Assembly (NCBI GenBank): GCA_963575745.1
Contig: CAUYUJ010020586.1
Location: forward strand, 86,001-150,000
DNA from: Prorocentrum cordatum
Lineage: Eukaryota; Sar; Dinophyceae; Prorocentrales; Prorocentraceae
Length of the DNA: 64,000 nucleotides
Direction of reading: 5' to 3'
In this document: positions 8,953 through 19,436 of the stretch, piece after piece
Layout of the letters: each line of letters opens with the position of its first letter
Position numbering within the stretch: the stretch's first letter is position 1
Notes under the pieces: generated by a model
The model's input: only the letters and a program-made list of their open reading frames with translations
Databases searched by the model: none
Told to the model about the DNA's origin: nothing
Translations under genes and position numbers: made by a program

Positions 8953-9675
8953 TCACTTGACTACGTCCAGCAGCCGCTGCGCCTCCCTCACGAGCACCCC
9001 ACGAGGCGCTCCTCCAATCGTCTTGATGCCGCCCTCGGCGCGGAGCGTCGCTCTGATCGCCTTCAGCAGCCCGATTGCTTCTGGGAGCTCTCCTGCCAGC
9101 AGGAACTGCACCTTCACCATGTCCTCGCCCTCGGGGGACTTGGTCTTGACCCTCTTGGCTTTGCAATAGCGGATCGTGTCCGCGAGCTCCTCGGGATTCG
9201 TGATCTTCATCACGGTCTGCACCCAGAAGGCGTGGGCCGCCTTCCTGTCCTCCGCCAGGAGCGTGTCCCCCTCGGGCTTTGTCGCCGCCCCCTGCACCAG
9301 CGCCGTGAAGACACGAAGGTGGGGCGCGCACAACTTCTTCTTCGTGTAGGTCGGATCCTGCTTCTCCTTCTCGCGCTCCTCCTGCGCCTCCGAGTTGAAG
9401 GCCTGGTTCTCCTCGAGCATGAGCTGCACGGTCGGGGAGTCGACCTTGCACAGCCACGTGTCGTACACCGCGCCGATGAGCGCCCGCAGCTCCGCCTCGT
9501 CGCTCAGCACCAGCTTGGCGAGGACGATGACCAGCTCGTCCAGACTTTGTTTTTTTCCACCTTTGGCGGATCCGCGGGGCGCGCCGCTTGGCTTCTCTCC
9601 TGCCTTCGGCTTCTTGGACGACGGCGCCTCCTCGGACAGCTTGGCCATCCAGCCTGGGCGCGCGAGCGTCGACAT
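8953..9675 (-). CDS. Open 240-codon frame, ORF1-like candidate next to LINE A
   Basis: ATG at 9675, TGA at 8953, no internal stop or shift. The start (MSTLARPGWMAKLSEE) is followed by a Lys/Pro/Ser-rich linker (SSKKPKAGEKPSGAPRG, KGGKKQ). Then come long amphipathic helices (LDELVIVLAKLVLSDEAELR; QLMLEENQAFNSEAQEEREK) and a compact C-terminal half (CKAKRVKTKSPEGEDMVKV, LAGELPEAIGLLKAIRATLR). I recognise no enzyme motif. It could be the ORF1 of a LINE, because it lies within 70 bases of the decayed 3' end of LINE A on the same strand. ORF1 normally precedes ORF2, so it would then belong to a second element in tandem. An unrelated retroposed host gene is the alternative. It is the only long frame here that shows no decay. 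Confidence 0.55.
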   Translation of the reverse strand: MSTLARPGWMAKLSEEAPSSKKPKAGEKPSGAPRGSAKGGKKQSLDELVIVLAKLVLSDEAELRALIGAVYDTWLCKVDSPTVQLMLEENQAFNSEAQEEREKEKQDPTYTKKKLCAPHLRVFTALVQGAATKPEGDTLLAEDRKAAHAFWVQTVMKITNPEELADTIRYCKAKRVKTKSPEGEDMVKVQFLLAGELPEAIGLLKAIRATLRAEGGIKTIGGAPRGVLVREAQRLLDVVK

Positions 9676-9739
9676 AGCTCACAGTCGCCTCACCAGCAAC
9701 AATATAACAGTGTCGGTGTCGATCGTAAACAGAAAGCTC

Positions 9740-11833
9740 TCGAGGAAAATGAATACGGACATGAAACTGATAGCTCTTGAGATCAGATCCGTGAAATTCG
9801 CAAAGCAGACATTGTAGATCATTAGGCTCATGCAGGGGCTCTTGAGTTCGCCCCCCACCCGAATAGCAGCAGCCTCTATTCATGGAACCAGCCAAATGAC
9901 GACTCGCCGTGACGGTGCTAGAGAAGACCTCAAGGCAGTTGGGGCACTGGTTGGTTTTGCAGAGGACGTGCCCGAGAGACCGAATCCCGTGATGAAACCT
10001 CATATGATTAAGGGCCGCTTTCTTATCGGGTAAAACTTCACCACAGACTTGTTTAGCTCCCTCTGTCCCAATAAATACCCCACATACCCACTTCACCCCG
10101 TCCTCCTTGAAGCTAACCTCCTCCTCCAACTCCATGACAGGGTCCTTCGGGATATACTCTGGTGGGGGAATACATACGGTGTGACGCCGACGCTTAAGAA
10201 GAGAGAAATCTATTTTTCCCAGCGACTTGCCGAGATCCTCGTCCCACCAAAGCGCGAGGAACGAGCCTTGCAAGCGGGCGAGCAACTCCTCGCCCTCTTC
10301 CAGCACGTGCAGACTTTCCAAGTCTGCGAAGAGAAGTCTTGCCCACGGGTTTGCGTAGGCCGTGAGACGCCCCATGTAGTCATACTGGGGACCAGGGCCA
10401 GAAGGAAGCTCCGCAAACAGAGCCGCGATGATCTGCACGTGGCGGCGCGGGAAGCGCACAATCTGCACCAGCCAGTTCAAACGCCTAACCCGCAGCTCAA
10501 GAAATGTGGGGTTGAGCCTCCAGTAGTCCAAAACCTTCTCATTGGGTAGAGTATGTATGTGTGATTCTCCTTCCCAGGAGGCTCCTCCCCTCATCGCAAC
10601 TCTACAGTATTTAACAAAGACAGTATCAATACGCTTACACTGGCCCTCGGTCACCAGGAACGCCTCGAGATTTTGGAGCCCAGCATTTTGCACCCCCATC
10701 AAGACAGATCTGCGAAGACGGAAAGCGACGTCCTTGGTCGACCAGAACTTGCCCAGGGAATGGAAAGAGGCCTGCAAAGCTGAAATACGTTTGGTCACTT
10801 CCACCGAGATCACCCCCGTAGCATGTATCTGTCCTCCCAGCACCCTCAAGTAAGGAACAACCCCTCCATCAAAAAAGTGCTCGCTGTTCCTACGTAACAC
10901 ACGATTAGCAGCAGCAGAGCCTCGGCCTACCAGTGAGACGATGGTGTTCTGCTTAGCCCGATTCTGAGCCCACCCACCGGCAGCCAAGGCGGTGTCCAGC
11001 AACTGATTGGAGTGCCGATTCACAGCACTCAGAACTTCGAGGGCCGCGTCCTCTCTCAAAGATGCCGCACCACCTCCGATATGAAGCTTGGTAAGGTCGT
11101 CAGCGTATTTCGTCAGGCTGAGATCGACCTCACCCAAACCTAAAACAGGACACTCGGCTCGAAGAAATTCTTCAGAATCAAGAGTCTCTCGAAGTTGCTC
11201 ACTCCACTCTTCTACTGGATGTGAATATGCCCTGCTAAAGCTTTCGACAGCGCACGGGCCCCCCATGAGAGCACCACAACGAGGCCTGACGATAAGTTTA
11301 CGATCTCGAGTCGGAAGTTCGATAGTCGCCGAGCGAAACCGATCCAAACCATACTCCCAATCTTCTAAGTCCAGAAGCTCCGAGTTGACCCTTTCCAATA
11401 GCCTCCAAGACGTCGAGGGGAATGCATTGCTGAGGTCCTTGTTGGACCAGGTAGTACTGTAACCTCCTAGCCGAAGACGGTGAGACATAATCTGCATAAC
11501 CAACATGGCACCTTCCTTCCTCCTCCCCCTCGCGAATCCGTAGTCACATGGTCCCAGAGGCTGTGGTTTGTGCCTTCTCATAGCTCCAGAAAGCCACGCC
11601 TTTCCCAAGGGGTCCAGCAAATGTATAACCCGTTTGCCTCGGGGTCCAGCAACACTGCTCTTGGGTAAAGCACAGCCAAAACTACGGTTCCACGAACGGG
11701 GAAAGCGCCCTGCAAACCTAATGCACATGAGTCCACGCTCAAGCGCTTCCTGCAACGACGTCGCGTCCAGGGAGAAGTCGGCGCCGAGGCCGTGCCTGCA
11801 CTGTCTGAGACCAAACTGCGGGTTCGTGATCAT
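9740..11833 (-). pseudogene. LINE A reverse transcriptase and C-terminal zinc fingers
   Basis: In phase with the linker upstream but separated by a TAG. RT motifs in order: CALPKS and KRVIHLLDPLGKAW at the start, YGFARGRRKEGAM, motif A DLSNAFPST (about 11437-11409), motif B GALMGGPCAVESFSRAY (about 11280-11236), motif C KYADDLTKL (about 11110-11087; the two catalytic Asp are present) and motif D NRAKQNTIVSL. Near the C-terminus come two zinc-finger-like units: CPNCLEVF with SRHLAG, and LQCLLCEFHG with YQFHVRIHF. These are nucleic-acid-binding in comparable LINEs. After IHFP the frame runs into sequence belonging to the neighbouring 240-codon frame in another phase. The catalytic core looks complete, so this domain decayed less than the endonuclease. 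Confidence 0.88.
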
Positions 11834-11869
11834 GCCCCAGATCTCTACAGGAACAGACTAAGGGGGGCA

Positions 11870-13470
11870 AGCACGTCGTTTAGGCGCATGTTCGAGATAA
11901 CCTGCAATAGAACCAAGATCAATCTTCGCTTCCACTGAAAAAGCACCGTAATAGCCCTCCTTCCTCTCCTCCAGCTGGCACTCGTTCTCCACCACCTCCT
12001 CCACCTCCATCCCGCCCTGGGGTCCAGGAAGTTTCCAGACGGATAACCATTCTTCAGCCGAAAGTGCAGCTCCCTGTAGATGTCTGAGATTCCTGCCCCG
12101 AGGGGCCTTACCGCGGCAGGCGAGCAACCTAATGAGTCGGTGCGCCTCCTTCAAATTTCTGACCCTCCAGGCCTCGTCTAACTCCTCGGTGACCTCCTGC
12201 CTCCACCTCCTGTACTGCCTCCTCCTCACCGTGGCGCATTCCTTACTGCACTGCTTGAGCTCCTCCTTCAATTCCTCCTCCTCCAGATCGTAGACTGCCT
12301 GCGAGAGTCGTAGCCTGAGTTGCAGGCGACGAGCGAGCAGGGCGCGGCGTTCAGCAGCTTGCTGACGATACAAGTCCGAGCAGCTGGCTAGAGATCCACT
12401 AAAGATGCTTGATGCCGCCTCCTGCAGCGCTGCGTTGAACTTCTCAAAATAACTGTCAGGCTGGCCGTGCTTGAGGGCCTCTCCAAGATCCTCGGACAGC
12501 TCCTGAACCTTCTGAGAGGCCTTCTCCAGGAACGAGTGGCGACCTTCTGAGAACTTCATCGCCTCAAAATTCCAGAAAACGCGTGCAACGCGATCCTCCT
12601 GAGGGGGCTGGAAGTCCCATTTCAAATTGCAGTGCAGTGGAACATGGTCCCTGGGGTACCTGCTGGGGATCAGCTGGTGCTTTCTCATCAACTTCATCAG
12701 GGGGCCTCCAGAGATCTCGAGGGACGCGGCAGCAGCAGGCCCAAAGATGTAGTCCACACGACTGGACTGAGACTGATTGCCAAACCACGTAGGCTCCACC
12801 TTCTCTCGCAGGCCTAGCAGAACATACCCGTACTCCTCCATCAGCTCCCTGACCTGTTCTCCAGCTCCCCCCACCATCATCTCCTTAGTGCTCAGCTCCT
12901 CCCTCACGACGCTCGTATCCGTATACCTCCACCTTCCCTCCTTCAGCCCGATGCCTAGCCCGTCATTTAGGTCCATACTGATCAAAGGCAGGACCCTGGT
13001 ATGGTGAGCCAGCTCAGAAACAACGGAGCGAGTCCCAGACGACCAGCTTCTCGACAGTAGCAACATAGTTCGGACGGCCGAGCACACCTCGAGGCCGTGG
13101 CGGGAAGTAGGCGCCAATCACTGCCAGGTCGAGCCCTGCCCGCTTGACCCTCACGCCCAAGCCACGGCCTCCGAGTGCGGGTGGAGGGAGCCAGTGCCTG
13201 ACGATGTGACTTTCCCTCAACCCGCAGCTGAACGTCATAGATACACCAGCCGAGCGATTCGTGTAGGGGCCTCTGCCATATCCTGCTTCGAGCAAAAGTA
13301 CGCCGTGCACCCGTTTTTTTTGACAATGGGGAGTCACGAGCAGCACGAGCCTGTGTACCCACCAACACCGCCACATGGAAGGACTGGGCGGTGGTGACGA
13401 TCACCTCTTCTTGGCGGTCCTGATTGTTGAAACTCAGGGGATTCCAATGCAAGAATCGAACAACTGACAT
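11870..13470 (-). pseudogene. LINE A endonuclease domain and linker, frameshifted
   Basis: Motifs of the exonuclease-endonuclease-phosphatase fold appear in order but in three frames. Frame one: HWNPLSFNNQDRQEE (the Asn of the metal site), then GTQ. Frame two: GRGLGVRVKRAGLDLAVIG with AYFPPRPRG. Frame three: ISMDLNDGLG (the D-x-N motif), SRVDYIFGP, then RDHVPLHCNL, where the usual SDH reads RDH. The enzyme would nick target DNA to prime reverse transcription. The following linker is rich in Glu, Arg and Leu (RRQYRRWRQEVTEELDEAWR) and probably helical. The frame closes at the TAG 11858-11860 and, if that codon is ignored, continues in phase into the RT. Confidence 0.85.
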
Positions 13471-13592
13471 GAAGACGGCCGCGCTCGGCAGCCTGACCCG
13501 CTGGCCAAAAGGAACGTTGCGGTAAACAGAGTGTGTGTACTTCATTAGATATCGAAGGTGGGAGGTGCAACAGGGCGCGCTCGCGCCACCTA

Positions 13593-13612
13593 GCAGGAGG
13601 AGGAGGAGGAGG
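13593..13612. repeat. Short (GGA)n tract between LINE A and repeat G
   Basis: Six to seven GGA units. It reads TCC on the minus strand and closes the family G copy. Confidence 0.85.
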
Positions 13613-14668
13613 GGGAAGACGAGGCCCAGTGTAAACCCAAGAATCATCAACGATCTTGGAATGAACCCTCCACCCAACCTCTCTTTTTTCATGGGTCCCC
13701 ACAACGTTTCATTTCCATTGAAGGTGTCTCGTTGAAACACAACCGTTTGAAGATCCAGAAGCATTTCAAAACACTGCTATCCGGGGGATTTCAACGCCAA
13801 CTATCAACCTGACTGCGACGCCTTGACGATCCGAAATCGTGCCAGAGCGTCATTTACGGGACTCCAGCACCGCGAAGCAACATAATTGTTGCACCCGCAA
13901 GCTCCTGAATTTTCCCCAAATGCTATTTCTGGCACGTTGATCATAGGAATCCGTGAAAATATTGCAATTGTTTTGGAAACGAATGCGCACGGCGCTGAGG
14001 CGAACACCACAATTTGAAAAACCACCCGCCCTCAATCCGCGAAGTTGTTGCACATTCTTTCAGAAACCAGCGAATGCGCGCGGCGCTAAGGCGAGAGCCA
14101 CAATTTGAAAACCACTCGCCTTCAATCCGTGAAACGTTTGCAAATGTTTGAAGCGAATGTGCGCGGCACTAACGCGAGAGCCACATGTTGAAAACGGCCC
14201 GCCCTCAATCCGCGAAGATCTTGCCACTTTTTGACACGGAAGCCCGCGGCACTATGGCGACAACCACAATTTGATAGCCACCCGCCTTCAATCCGCGAAC
14301 CACATGTTTAAAACGAATGCGCGCGGCGATAGGCGATAACCACATTTTGAAAACGACCCGCCCTGGATCCGCGAAGCTCTTGCAATGTTTTAGAATGAAC
14401 GCGCGCGGCGCTAAAGCAAGAAAAGCATGTGGAAAACGACCCGTCCTCAATCCGTGAAGCTCTTGCAATCATTTTAAGCGATTGCGCGCGGCGCTGAAGC
14501 GACAACCCCATTTTGACAACCGTCCGCCCTCCAATCTGTAAAACGGCTGTCACTTTTCAAATTACAGAACCAGAACGGGCGAGGAAGTCTTAGTCGAAAC
14601 GCCCGGCCCGCCCCCCAAAAAACCTCGGGGCGCGACAAGGAAAAATTATATATTAGGAAAAGGAAAAG
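13613..14668 (-). repeat. Repeat family G, copy 1, with internal 83-bp array
   Basis: Sense strand is minus. Head next to the TCC tract: GTCGCGCCCCGAGG, GGGCGTTTCG. Body: about seven units of 82-88 bp (about 14570-13890), each with CTTCACGGATTGAGGGCGGG, TTTTCAAAATGTGG and GCGCCGCGCGCATTCG. Tail: TCTGGCACGATTTCGGATCG, TCAGGTTGATAGTTGGCG, CTTCAAACGGTTGTGTTTC, then CTTGGGTTTACACTGG, which runs into TCC units. Other copies: 33438-33925, 45545-45820, 50457-51365. Confidence 0.85.
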
Positions 14669-15275
14669 GAGGAGGAGGAGGAGGAGGAGGAGGAGGAGGA
14701 GGGAGGAGGAGGGAGGAAGGAAGGAGAAGGAAGGAAGGAAGGAAGGAAGGAAGGAAGGAAAGGAAGGAAGGAAGGAAGGAAGGAGGAGGAGGAGGAGGAG
14801 GAAGGAGGAGGAGGAGGAGGAGGAGGAGGAGGAGGAGGAGGAGGAGGAGGAGGAGGAGGAGGAGGGGAGAGAGGAGGAGGAGAGGAGAAGGAGGAGGAGG
14901 AGGAGGAGGAGGGAGGGGAGGATGGAGGAGGGGACGGGGGAGAGGAGGAGGAGGGAGGTGGGAGGAGGGAGCTGGGAGGCGGGACGAGGGAGGAGGGGGG
15001 GGGGCGGGGGAGGAGGAGGAGGAGGAAAACGGGGAGGAGGAGGAGGAGGGGGAGGAGGAGGAGGGGGAGGAGGGGGGAAGAAGCGGAGGTGGAGGAGGAG
15101 GAAGAGGAGGAGGAGGAGGGAGGAGGAGGAGGAGGAGGAGGAGGAGGAGGAGGAGGAGAAGGATATAGGGGGGAAGGAGGAGGAGGGGGGGAGGGGGAAG
15201 GGGGAGGAGGAGGAGGAGGAAGAGGAGGAGGAGGAGGAAGAGGAGGAGGAGGGGGAGGAGGAGGAGGAGGAGGAG
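14664..15275. repeat. Large GGA/GGAA microsatellite field
   Basis: About 600 bases of GGA with GGAA, GGGGA and GGAGGGA blocks. It encodes long Ser, Pro or Glu runs on either strand, none a real gene. Confidence 0.97.
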
Positions 15276-15500
15276 TTCTGGAGTTCTGGGTGTAGCGACC
15301 AGGTCGGATCGAAAAGCATCGGAAAGCCTCAGAAAGCCCCGCCCGCTCAGCAGACCTCGGAGAAGAGCGAAACCCGGATTGCCTCAAGCCCATTAACCAG
15401 ATCACCATGCGGACCACGACGACCTGGAACCCTGCCAAGACGCGCAGGTGACCTCGATGGGGCGAGCGCCATTCAATTCGAACACAGAGTCAACACGTGG
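15276..15500. other. Spacer without a supported gene
   Basis: Nothing recognisable. Confidence 0.3.
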
Positions 15501-16788
15501 CCAGAAAACCTTCAGGAAGCTGGACTAACGAGTATGACATGGTTCGTACATCTGAGTCTCCTCGGACATTAGCTATGCTGCTACCCACCCTGCCAGAGCC
15601 GCACGTGAGCAATACCGACTCCTCAGACCCCCCCCCAAACCGAAACACTGGGAAAGACCTCCCTCCTTCGTAATGCAGGAGAGATACAACATGGACTTGC
15701 GCCGTGTCGCCACAACTGTGCGCACCAACGGTTCCATAACACCTGACCACCCTGCAGGCCGCAACTGCGTACAGTGCCAGGCCGTAAACTGCCCTGCGCA
15801 TCCTTCCCATTGGGACAGCTGGTGCAGAAAATCGGACCCAGCCCTTCCACTGCAGTTTGACAGAAGTAGTAGCAGCTTGCACCCTGTCCGCGAGAAAATG
15901 AGAAACCCCATCGCTGCATAATAAAGCACAGCACAAAGTCAGCTCCCGACAACCTGATTGCACCCATTCTTGCAGTGTTGAGGTTGTATAACCGTCATAA
16001 GCCCACGCTACTGATGTTCATAGTGGTAGCGAATGACGTGAATACCTGACTATCTGGGGCTCTCATTGCCAGAGGGATGGAAACCAGCTGTACTCACCGC
16101 CAGTCCCGACTATAAACTCCCTTGGCAGAATTGGAAGAGGACAAAACCGTAGGAGGATGACGCACTGATCCACTGCACAGTTGAAAGCACCCACCACCAG
16201 AAAAAAAACCAGACCACCTGCGTGAGCGGCAGCCCCAATTGTAAACTTCCTGGCGGATTTGGGAGATAACTGGGCCGCAAGAGATGACGCCTGCAGCCCT
16301 TTGCTTCGCAAAGAACTAAATACTCGTTGAAAGCCGATTTCCAACTACATTGGAAATTGCAACTCCTGCCGGCGACGTCGGACCCTCAACGCCTGCTGTT
16401 GACCGAGCCCCACTTGAGTGCCCACTGGATAGCGGAGAGAGACAGCCCGAAAATGCCTGGTATGATGACGTAGAAAGCGAGTCCCGTGAAACACACAGTG
16501 TCCAATACTTGCAGCCACCGACTCCAGGAAGCAGCCCTCTGATTGCTGTCGGTACCCTCCCCGAGCGGCGCTGGGAGATAACAGAACCGCAGGAGATGCA
16601 GCCAGGGGCAAAGCCGACACACCCAACTTGATTGAGGATGATGTTGCTCACCGCCTTACTGCAAAGAGATAGAGGGTTGTCACCATTGGCAGAGAAAAAC
16701 GACTGAAAGCCCCATCGCCACAATATTAGCCGAGCTGAAGCCTCCTGCAGGGATTCACACACGACTATAGTAGCTGAGATGTTCGTGG
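15500..16788. other. Microsatellite-free island with degenerate repeat phrases
   Basis: Balanced base composition, no microsatellite. Related phrases (TAAACTTCCTGGCGGATTTG, GGGAGATAACTGGGCCGC and variants) occur near 16115, 16235 and 16560, so part of it is an old repeat. Several short frames overlap, none convincing. It sits on the 3' side of the unknown pseudogene and could be its decayed end. Confidence 0.4.
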
Positions 16789-17870
16789 TTAGTGGCCTTC
16801 GCGCTCTTGTGGTCCACCCCCCAAGCGGCTAGTGCTGGGCTGCGGTGGCCTTACTGCCGTCGCGAAGAGCCACATGATCCCCGCGTTGTAGTTGGCGCGC
16901 GGCTGAAGCACACTGGTTGCAACCACTGCCTGGTCCCATATTGCATCAGAACCTCCAGCCTGTACGCTGCGCAAGTGCCCGTCCATGAGTTGTTGAACCC
17001 TGTAGGTCCTTGGCGTATTCGTGGAAGTCTGCATCGGTGCCCGTAGAGCCTCCCAACGTACGAAGGACAACTGGCATGTGCTCAGTGGCCACCGGCGTTG
17101 CTGGCACTTGGCGCCCTCCAAGGTTGGCGAGCACACTGAGACCGCAACCGCAAGTTAAACCTCCACCGCCATCGGCTGCGAAAAGAATTTTCCAACCGCG
17201 TATGGTGGCGGAGCTGCGCGCTCTGACAAGGTTGAAGATGCCGTCGGTCCCCAAGTAGTGAGAGGCTTCGAGCGGTCCGTTGTCGGCGACCTTGACAGTC
17301 AGGTCGCGGCCATTCACAAGCGGCGTGGCCTCCGATCCTGATGCCTCCGCGCACTGCTGCGGCTTGTACCCTGGGATCGCACCGAGAGTGGCAATTGTCG
17401 AGGGGGTACCGCTGACTCTGACCTTGTCCGACCGTCGGCTGATACTGATCACCGTCGCATGCGGAAGTTGACCCACTGCAGCCTCGCATGTCATGTTCTC
17501 GTAAACGGGCCGTCTCTCGGCCCTGTCCACTGCGGAGCCGAGGTACTTCTGCATCAAGAGGTCGAGGTAGTCGCGGCCCTGAGATGGCGGACAAACGCAG
17601 GATATGACCACGAGTGCAGGTGACGCACAGAGTTCACGATCTTCATATAGTTGAAAGATGTTGCGGCTCTTGCACGGAATGCCCAGCGGCTCGAGGAGCG
17701 GTTGTGCAGCCTGCTCGACTACCTGCGGGTTAATGTCCGACATCTCCCAGTGACGCAGGATTGAATGCGCCGCCATACTGGGTGCGACCGTTGCCATACT
17801 TGGAGACTGTGTCCCGTTCTTGTAACGTCCGAGGATGTCAGCGTAAACGACGCCGATGCTGTCGGAAACG
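16789..17870 (-). pseudogene. Unrecognised protein-coding gene, frameshifted and 5'-incomplete
   Basis: A minus-strand frame is open from about 17870 (after a TGA) to 16946 and looks like real protein: VSDSIGVVYADILGRYKN, SILRHWEMSDINPQVVEQ, NIFQLYEDRELCASPALVV, GRDYLDLLMQKYLGSAVD, AVGQLPHATVISISRRSD. The first ATG at 17797 is already inside this conserved-looking stretch, so the start is missing or lies in an unseen exon. Near 17020 the frame changes and continues as VQQLMDGHLRSVQAGG, AIWDQAVVATSVLQPRAN, YNAGIMWLFATAV, ending at 16789. Composition is balanced, unlike the repeats around it. I cannot name the family. A host gene or a virus- or transposon-derived structural protein are both open. 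Confidence 0.6.
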
Positions 17871-18011
17871 TGTTTAACTCTCCTTAGTCAACCCCACCTG
17901 AATCCGAGAGTCCAAACCAGTAGAATACCAGAGCCAGAGTAGGGGTGTCCCCCAAGCGCCACGAGAAGGCGGAGAGCAGGCGAGGCGGCTAGCACATCGA
18001 GAGCCCAAAGA
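17871..18011. other. Spacer
   Basis: No gene seen. Confidence 0.3.
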
Positions 18012-18046
18012 GGTGGAGGAGGAGGAGGAGGCGGAGGAGGAAGATG
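18012..18046. repeat. GGA-rich tract on the 3' side of pseudogene 2
   Basis: GGAGGAGGAGGAGGCGGAGG-type run reading TCC on the strand of pseudogene 2. Confidence 0.85.
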
Positions 18047-18408
18047 AGTTTTCTCCCCGAAAGGATTTCTGCTATCCGCGCAGGCCTGAGTGCGCTCACA
18101 GGGCGCAGCCGCTCCGCTGCGTCGGCGCAGCTGGGCGCCAACTAGCGCCGCGCAACTCAACGCAAATCGCCCGCGGGGCTGCCTGTTTAGCCGAAACAAG
18201 GCAGACGGGGAAACAGGCGGGCCCCGGACAACCCCGGCACCGCCGACAGAGCGAGGGAACAGGTCGTCGATGCCTCCTCCAATACGCACGGGCAGGAGGA
18301 ACGCCTCTCCGCGCCGGCGATCCCGATGCCTTCAGCCTCTGGAGCTGGAGGCACTAGGCGGGCTCATGGGAGGAGGGCTCGGTTCTGAGCCCCGCGGACG
18401 CGATTCCT
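18047..18408 (-). other. Likely 3' flank of pseudogene 2 with a short direct repeat
   Basis: CCTTCAGCCTCTGGAGC occurs at 18330 and again at 18409. No domain is seen in any frame. Confidence 0.35.
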
Positions 18409-19156
18409 TCAGCCTCTGGAGCAGAGGACGCTCTCGCCCTTGCCGACGATGTACGAGTCGCACTCTTCGTAGGCGTCGTAGGTCTTACTCTCCCCCGCGC
18501 CCTTGATTCTCGGCACGGCTCGGTTAGTCCTGGTCTCCGTCGGGGCCTGCGCCATCGTGAGGCGCACCGCGCTGACGGACCAGTCGCACTCGGTAGACTC
18601 GCGCACGCCGGAAGAGTCCGCCATGCACGCGGAGACCACGACCTCCTTTGCCTTGTCGACCTGCGCCTCCTTCGTGGACTTCGAGGGCGGCTCGAACTCT
18701 GTTTTCTGGCCATTTTTCATCAGCTCCCCCCGCTGCTCGGACTTGGAGCCGTTCTTGGTGGCCCTCTTGAGGAATCGTGTGTTCTCTAGGACGAACTCGA
18801 ACTGGCACTTCTCGATCTTGTTATCGAAGTGGCCGGTGATGCCGACGATGGCCGTGTCCTGCGCGACGCGGGCGCGACGCCGCCGCCCCCTCTGCTGCCG
18901 CTTGGCCCCCTTCCCGCACTGGGGCAGCGCCTCCGCGCCCAGCCTGGGCCGCTCGCCAGCAGGGTGCTGGCCGCGCAGCGTCCTCGACCTGCAGGTTGCC
19001 GCCGCCAGCCTGGGCCGCTCGCCAAGAGGGCCACCGCCGTGGCCGCCACAGCCTGGCGAGAGCCGCCTGCGCGCACAACAACACCGAGGAGAGCCTCCGC
19101 CATCGCGTCGGCCATGACCGACGCAAGCTCGAACCAAAGGCTGGGCGAGCAGGCTG
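18409..19156 (-). pseudogene. Spliced-leader pseudogene 2: unrecognised basic protein
   Basis: After the leader relict there are about 41 untranslated bases, then an ATG at 19115 opening MADAMAEALLGVVVRAGG. A frame change in a repeated GC-rich part (LLASGPGW encoded twice, 18946 and 19008 regions) leads into a well-formed stretch ending at the TGA at 18409: DTAIVGITGHFDNKIEKC, QFEFVLENTRFLKRATKN, EFEPPSKSTKEAQVDKAK, STECDWSVSAVRLTMAQA, YDAYEECDSYIVGKGESV. This resembles a real globular domain with a Lys/Ser linker but I cannot name it. The leader, the absence of a visible intron and the frame break fit a retroposed mRNA. TCC tracts in the sense orientation lie on both sides (19181-19435 upstream, 18012-18046 downstream). 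Confidence 0.7.
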
Positions 19157-19178
19157 CTAGAGCCAACATGGCTACGGA
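19157..19178 (-). other. Relict dinoflagellate spliced leader (20 of 22 bases)
   Basis: On the minus strand this reads TCCGTAGCCATGTTGGC then TCTAG. The known leader has T in place of G at position 12 and A in place of T at position 20; all other bases match. A TCC/GCC-rich tract lies a few bases upstream and pseudogene 2 starts downstream. This is the clearest taxonomic marker in the window. Confidence 0.85.
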
Positions 19179-19180
19179 CA

Positions 19181-19435
19181 GCGGGAGGCGGAGGAGGAGG
19201 AGGCGGAGGAGGAAAAGGAGGAGGAGGAGGAAAAGGGAGGAGGGAGGAAGAGGAGGTGAAGGAGGAGAAGGAAGAGGAGGACAAGGCACGACCAGACCGA
19301 ACGAGTGCGAGGAGGAGGACAAGGAGGAGGAGGCGGAGAAGGAGGAGGAGAAGGTTAGGACGAGGACGAGGAAAGAGGAGGAGGAGGAGGAGGAGAAGGA
19401 GGAGGAGGGAGGAGGAAGAGGAGGAGAAGGAGGAG
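19181..19435. repeat. GGA-rich microsatellite on the 5' side of pseudogene 2
   Basis: GGA runs broken by GGC, AAGG and a 30-base non-repeat (about 19285-19315). Confidence 0.93.
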
Positions 19436-19436
19436 C

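Larger units (their letters stand above)
9690..13470 (-). mobile_element. LINE A: decayed non-LTR retrotransposon (EEP endonuclease, RT, C2H2 fingers)
   Basis: Runs on the minus strand from a possible ATG at 13470 to about 9700. Order of parts: APE-like (EEP) endonuclease 13470-12560, a Glu/Arg-rich linker 12560-11870, reverse transcriptase 11780-10800, a connecting region, then two C2H2-type fingers 9950-9740. The copy is dead. The endonuclease needs two frame changes (about 13230 and 13030), and an in-frame TAG at 11858-11860 separates the linker from the RT. The rest of ORF2 is one open frame, so decay is moderate. No ORF1 is seen upstream of it. Its 5' side meets a TCC tract (sense strand, 13593-13612) after about 120 bases of untranslated sequence, and that tract is the 3' end of a family G repeat. 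Confidence 0.88.

Noticed and set aside
13613-14668. CRISPR-like or gene-coding reading of the 83-bp units in family G
   Set aside because: All parts of the unit drift together and there are no unique spacers. Frames break between units.
14474-15572. Very long frames rich in Ser, Pro, Glu or Gly across the GGA/TCC tracts (also at 45.8-47.0, 20.5-21.6, 4.5-5.6 and 30.1-31.0 kb)
   Set aside because: A trinucleotide repeat without stop words leaves several frames open at once on both strands. No unique sequence or domain supports translation.
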